The position numbers and the translations under genes are program-made. From positions 1 through 6,967 of the forward strand of contig SYIB01000187.1 in assembly GCA_005798965.1 (NCBI GenBank): a DNA stretch of 6,967 bases. Direction: 5' to 3'. Source of the DNA: Planctomycetia bacterium (GTDB lineage: Bacteria > Planctomycetota > Phycisphaerae > Phycisphaerales > SM1A02). The notes beneath the pieces are model-generated. The model saw only the letters and a program-made list of their open reading frames with translations, made no database searches and was not told the DNA's origin. Positions 6,551 to 6,967 of the stretch are shown here, in pieces. The first letter of the stretch is position 1; each line of letters begins with the position of its first letter.

Positions 6551-6967
6551 TCAGTCGCCGTGCCTGCCGCGCAGGCGCGGGCTGAGTCGCGCGATCAGGT
6601 GCGCGCGCTCGAACTCATCAACCCAGTCCTGGAGCGTGGCGGCCAGTTCATCATCAGCCACGCGGGCGCCGGGCAGGGGGCAGCTTGCGCCGAGGGCGCG
6701 CGCCGCGATGGCTCGATAGCGCGTGAGCGTGCGGTCACCCAGCAGCGAGAGGAACTCGAAGTCCTCGTTCGCGAAGATCGCCGTGGGAACGCGCAGGCCG
6801 CCGCAGATGCGCACCTGCTCGGACAGGTCGGCATGGGCATCGCGGTCGAGCCACCGCTGGTCGATCATGGGCGATGCTGCGGCGATCGCATGCAGCATCG
6901 GGCCTTGCGCTGAGCAGTCGCCGCACCACATGCCGCTCAGGCAGATCACGTTGATCCTGCGGGTGAA
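6551..6967 (-). CDS. Thioredoxin-family protein with WCGDC site (5' end outside window)
   Basis: A thioredoxin-fold protein of unassigned specific role, probably a cytoplasmic disulfide or redox protein. The frame is open to the window edge, and the six codons beyond the in-frame GTG at 6949 (reading FTRRIN) match the family style, so that GTG is probably internal and the true start lies off the window. Of 138 visible residues, WCGDC sits at 14-18 (redox Cys15 and Cys18) and RVP at 59-61 supplies the cis-Pro expected opposite the active site. The strand-helix spacing between them fits a thioredoxin fold. The conserved-looking stretch EDFEFLSLLGDRTLTRYRA follows, then a helical C-terminal extension rich in charged residues (DELAATLQDWVDEFERAHL) ending RGRHGD. 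Three more Cys occur at 9, 55 and 96. The Pro of classic WCGPC is Asp here. The gene converges on mraY with 8 nt between stops and is not part of that operon. Confidence 0.8.
   Translation of the reverse strand, partial: FTRRINVICLSGMWCGDCSAQGPMLHAIAAASPMIDQRWLDRDAHADLSEQVRICGGLRVPTAIFANEDFEFLSLLGDRTLTRYRAIAARALGASCPLPGARVADDELAATLQDWVDEFERAHLIARLSPRLRGRHGD
6558..6580 (+). terminator. Candidate hairpin terminator or 3' end stabiliser downstream of mraY
   Basis: A 10-bp stem with a 3-nt loop begins 16 nt after the mraY stop. Arms are CCGTGCCTGC (6558-6567) and GCAGGCGCGG (6571-6580), with one U-G pair. On the mraY RNA all ten positions pair. On the opposite-strand RNA the wobble becomes a C-A mismatch, so folding favours the mraY transcript. 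No T run follows, and the element lies inside the 3' end of the convergent gene, so it may just be GC-rich coding sequence. Confidence 0.35.

Noticed and set aside
6947..6949. GTG at 6949 as the start of the thioredoxin-family gene
   Set aside because: The frame stays open to the window edge and the six upstream codons fit the first strand of the fold, so the start is probably outside the window.
1..6967. A hidden defence, mobile or other novel system
   Set aside because: Every stretch over 120 nt is covered by a recognised housekeeping gene or the thioredoxin-family gene. I saw no transposase, integrase, long repeats or RNA gene.

Overview
This 6,967-base window is high-GC and almost entirely coding. 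It holds a compact run of bacterial housekeeping genes on the + strand, followed by one convergent gene on the - strand. The order is def (3' end only), fmt, queA, murE, murF, mraY, then a 5'-truncated thioredoxin-family gene reading back into the cluster. I found no rRNA, tRNA, CRISPR array, insertion sequence, phage gene or toxin/defence gene.

Organism: the genes are plainly bacterial. The meso-diaminopimelate type of MurE (DNPR motif) points to a bacterium with a Gram-negative-style cell wall. My best inference is a planctomycete, possibly Phycisphaerae. The grounds are the high GC, the style of the deformylase C-terminus and of the thioredoxin-family neighbour, and the partial mur cluster next to def-fmt-queA. 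This rests on resemblance recalled from family knowledge, not on a search, so confidence is moderate.

Layout: bases 1-2254 hold the translation-related block. Deformylase and Met-tRNA formyltransferase form the formyl-Met cycle, and QueA makes a late step of queuosine tRNA modification. These genes overlap one another (GTGA at def/fmt, 20 nt at fmt/queA). A 117-nt gap at 2255-2371 is the longest non-coding stretch and the likeliest place for a promoter of the wall genes. Bases 2372-6542 hold three enzymes that act in order within peptidoglycan precursor synthesis: MurE adds the third residue, MurF adds D-Ala-D-Ala, and MraY moves the finished phospho-MurNAc-pentapeptide onto undecaprenyl phosphate. 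murE and murF also overlap by GTGA. Only 8 nt separate the mraY stop from the stop of the convergent thioredoxin-family gene, so the usual murD-ftsW-murG continuation is absent at this locus.

I see no new biological system here. The points worth a second look are substitutions in otherwise conserved motifs (MraY HHG for HHH, MurE GTGHE for GKGHE, deformylase LHExDH for QHExDH), the unusual gene grouping, a strand-biased hairpin just past mraY, and the WCGDC thioredoxin-like protein.
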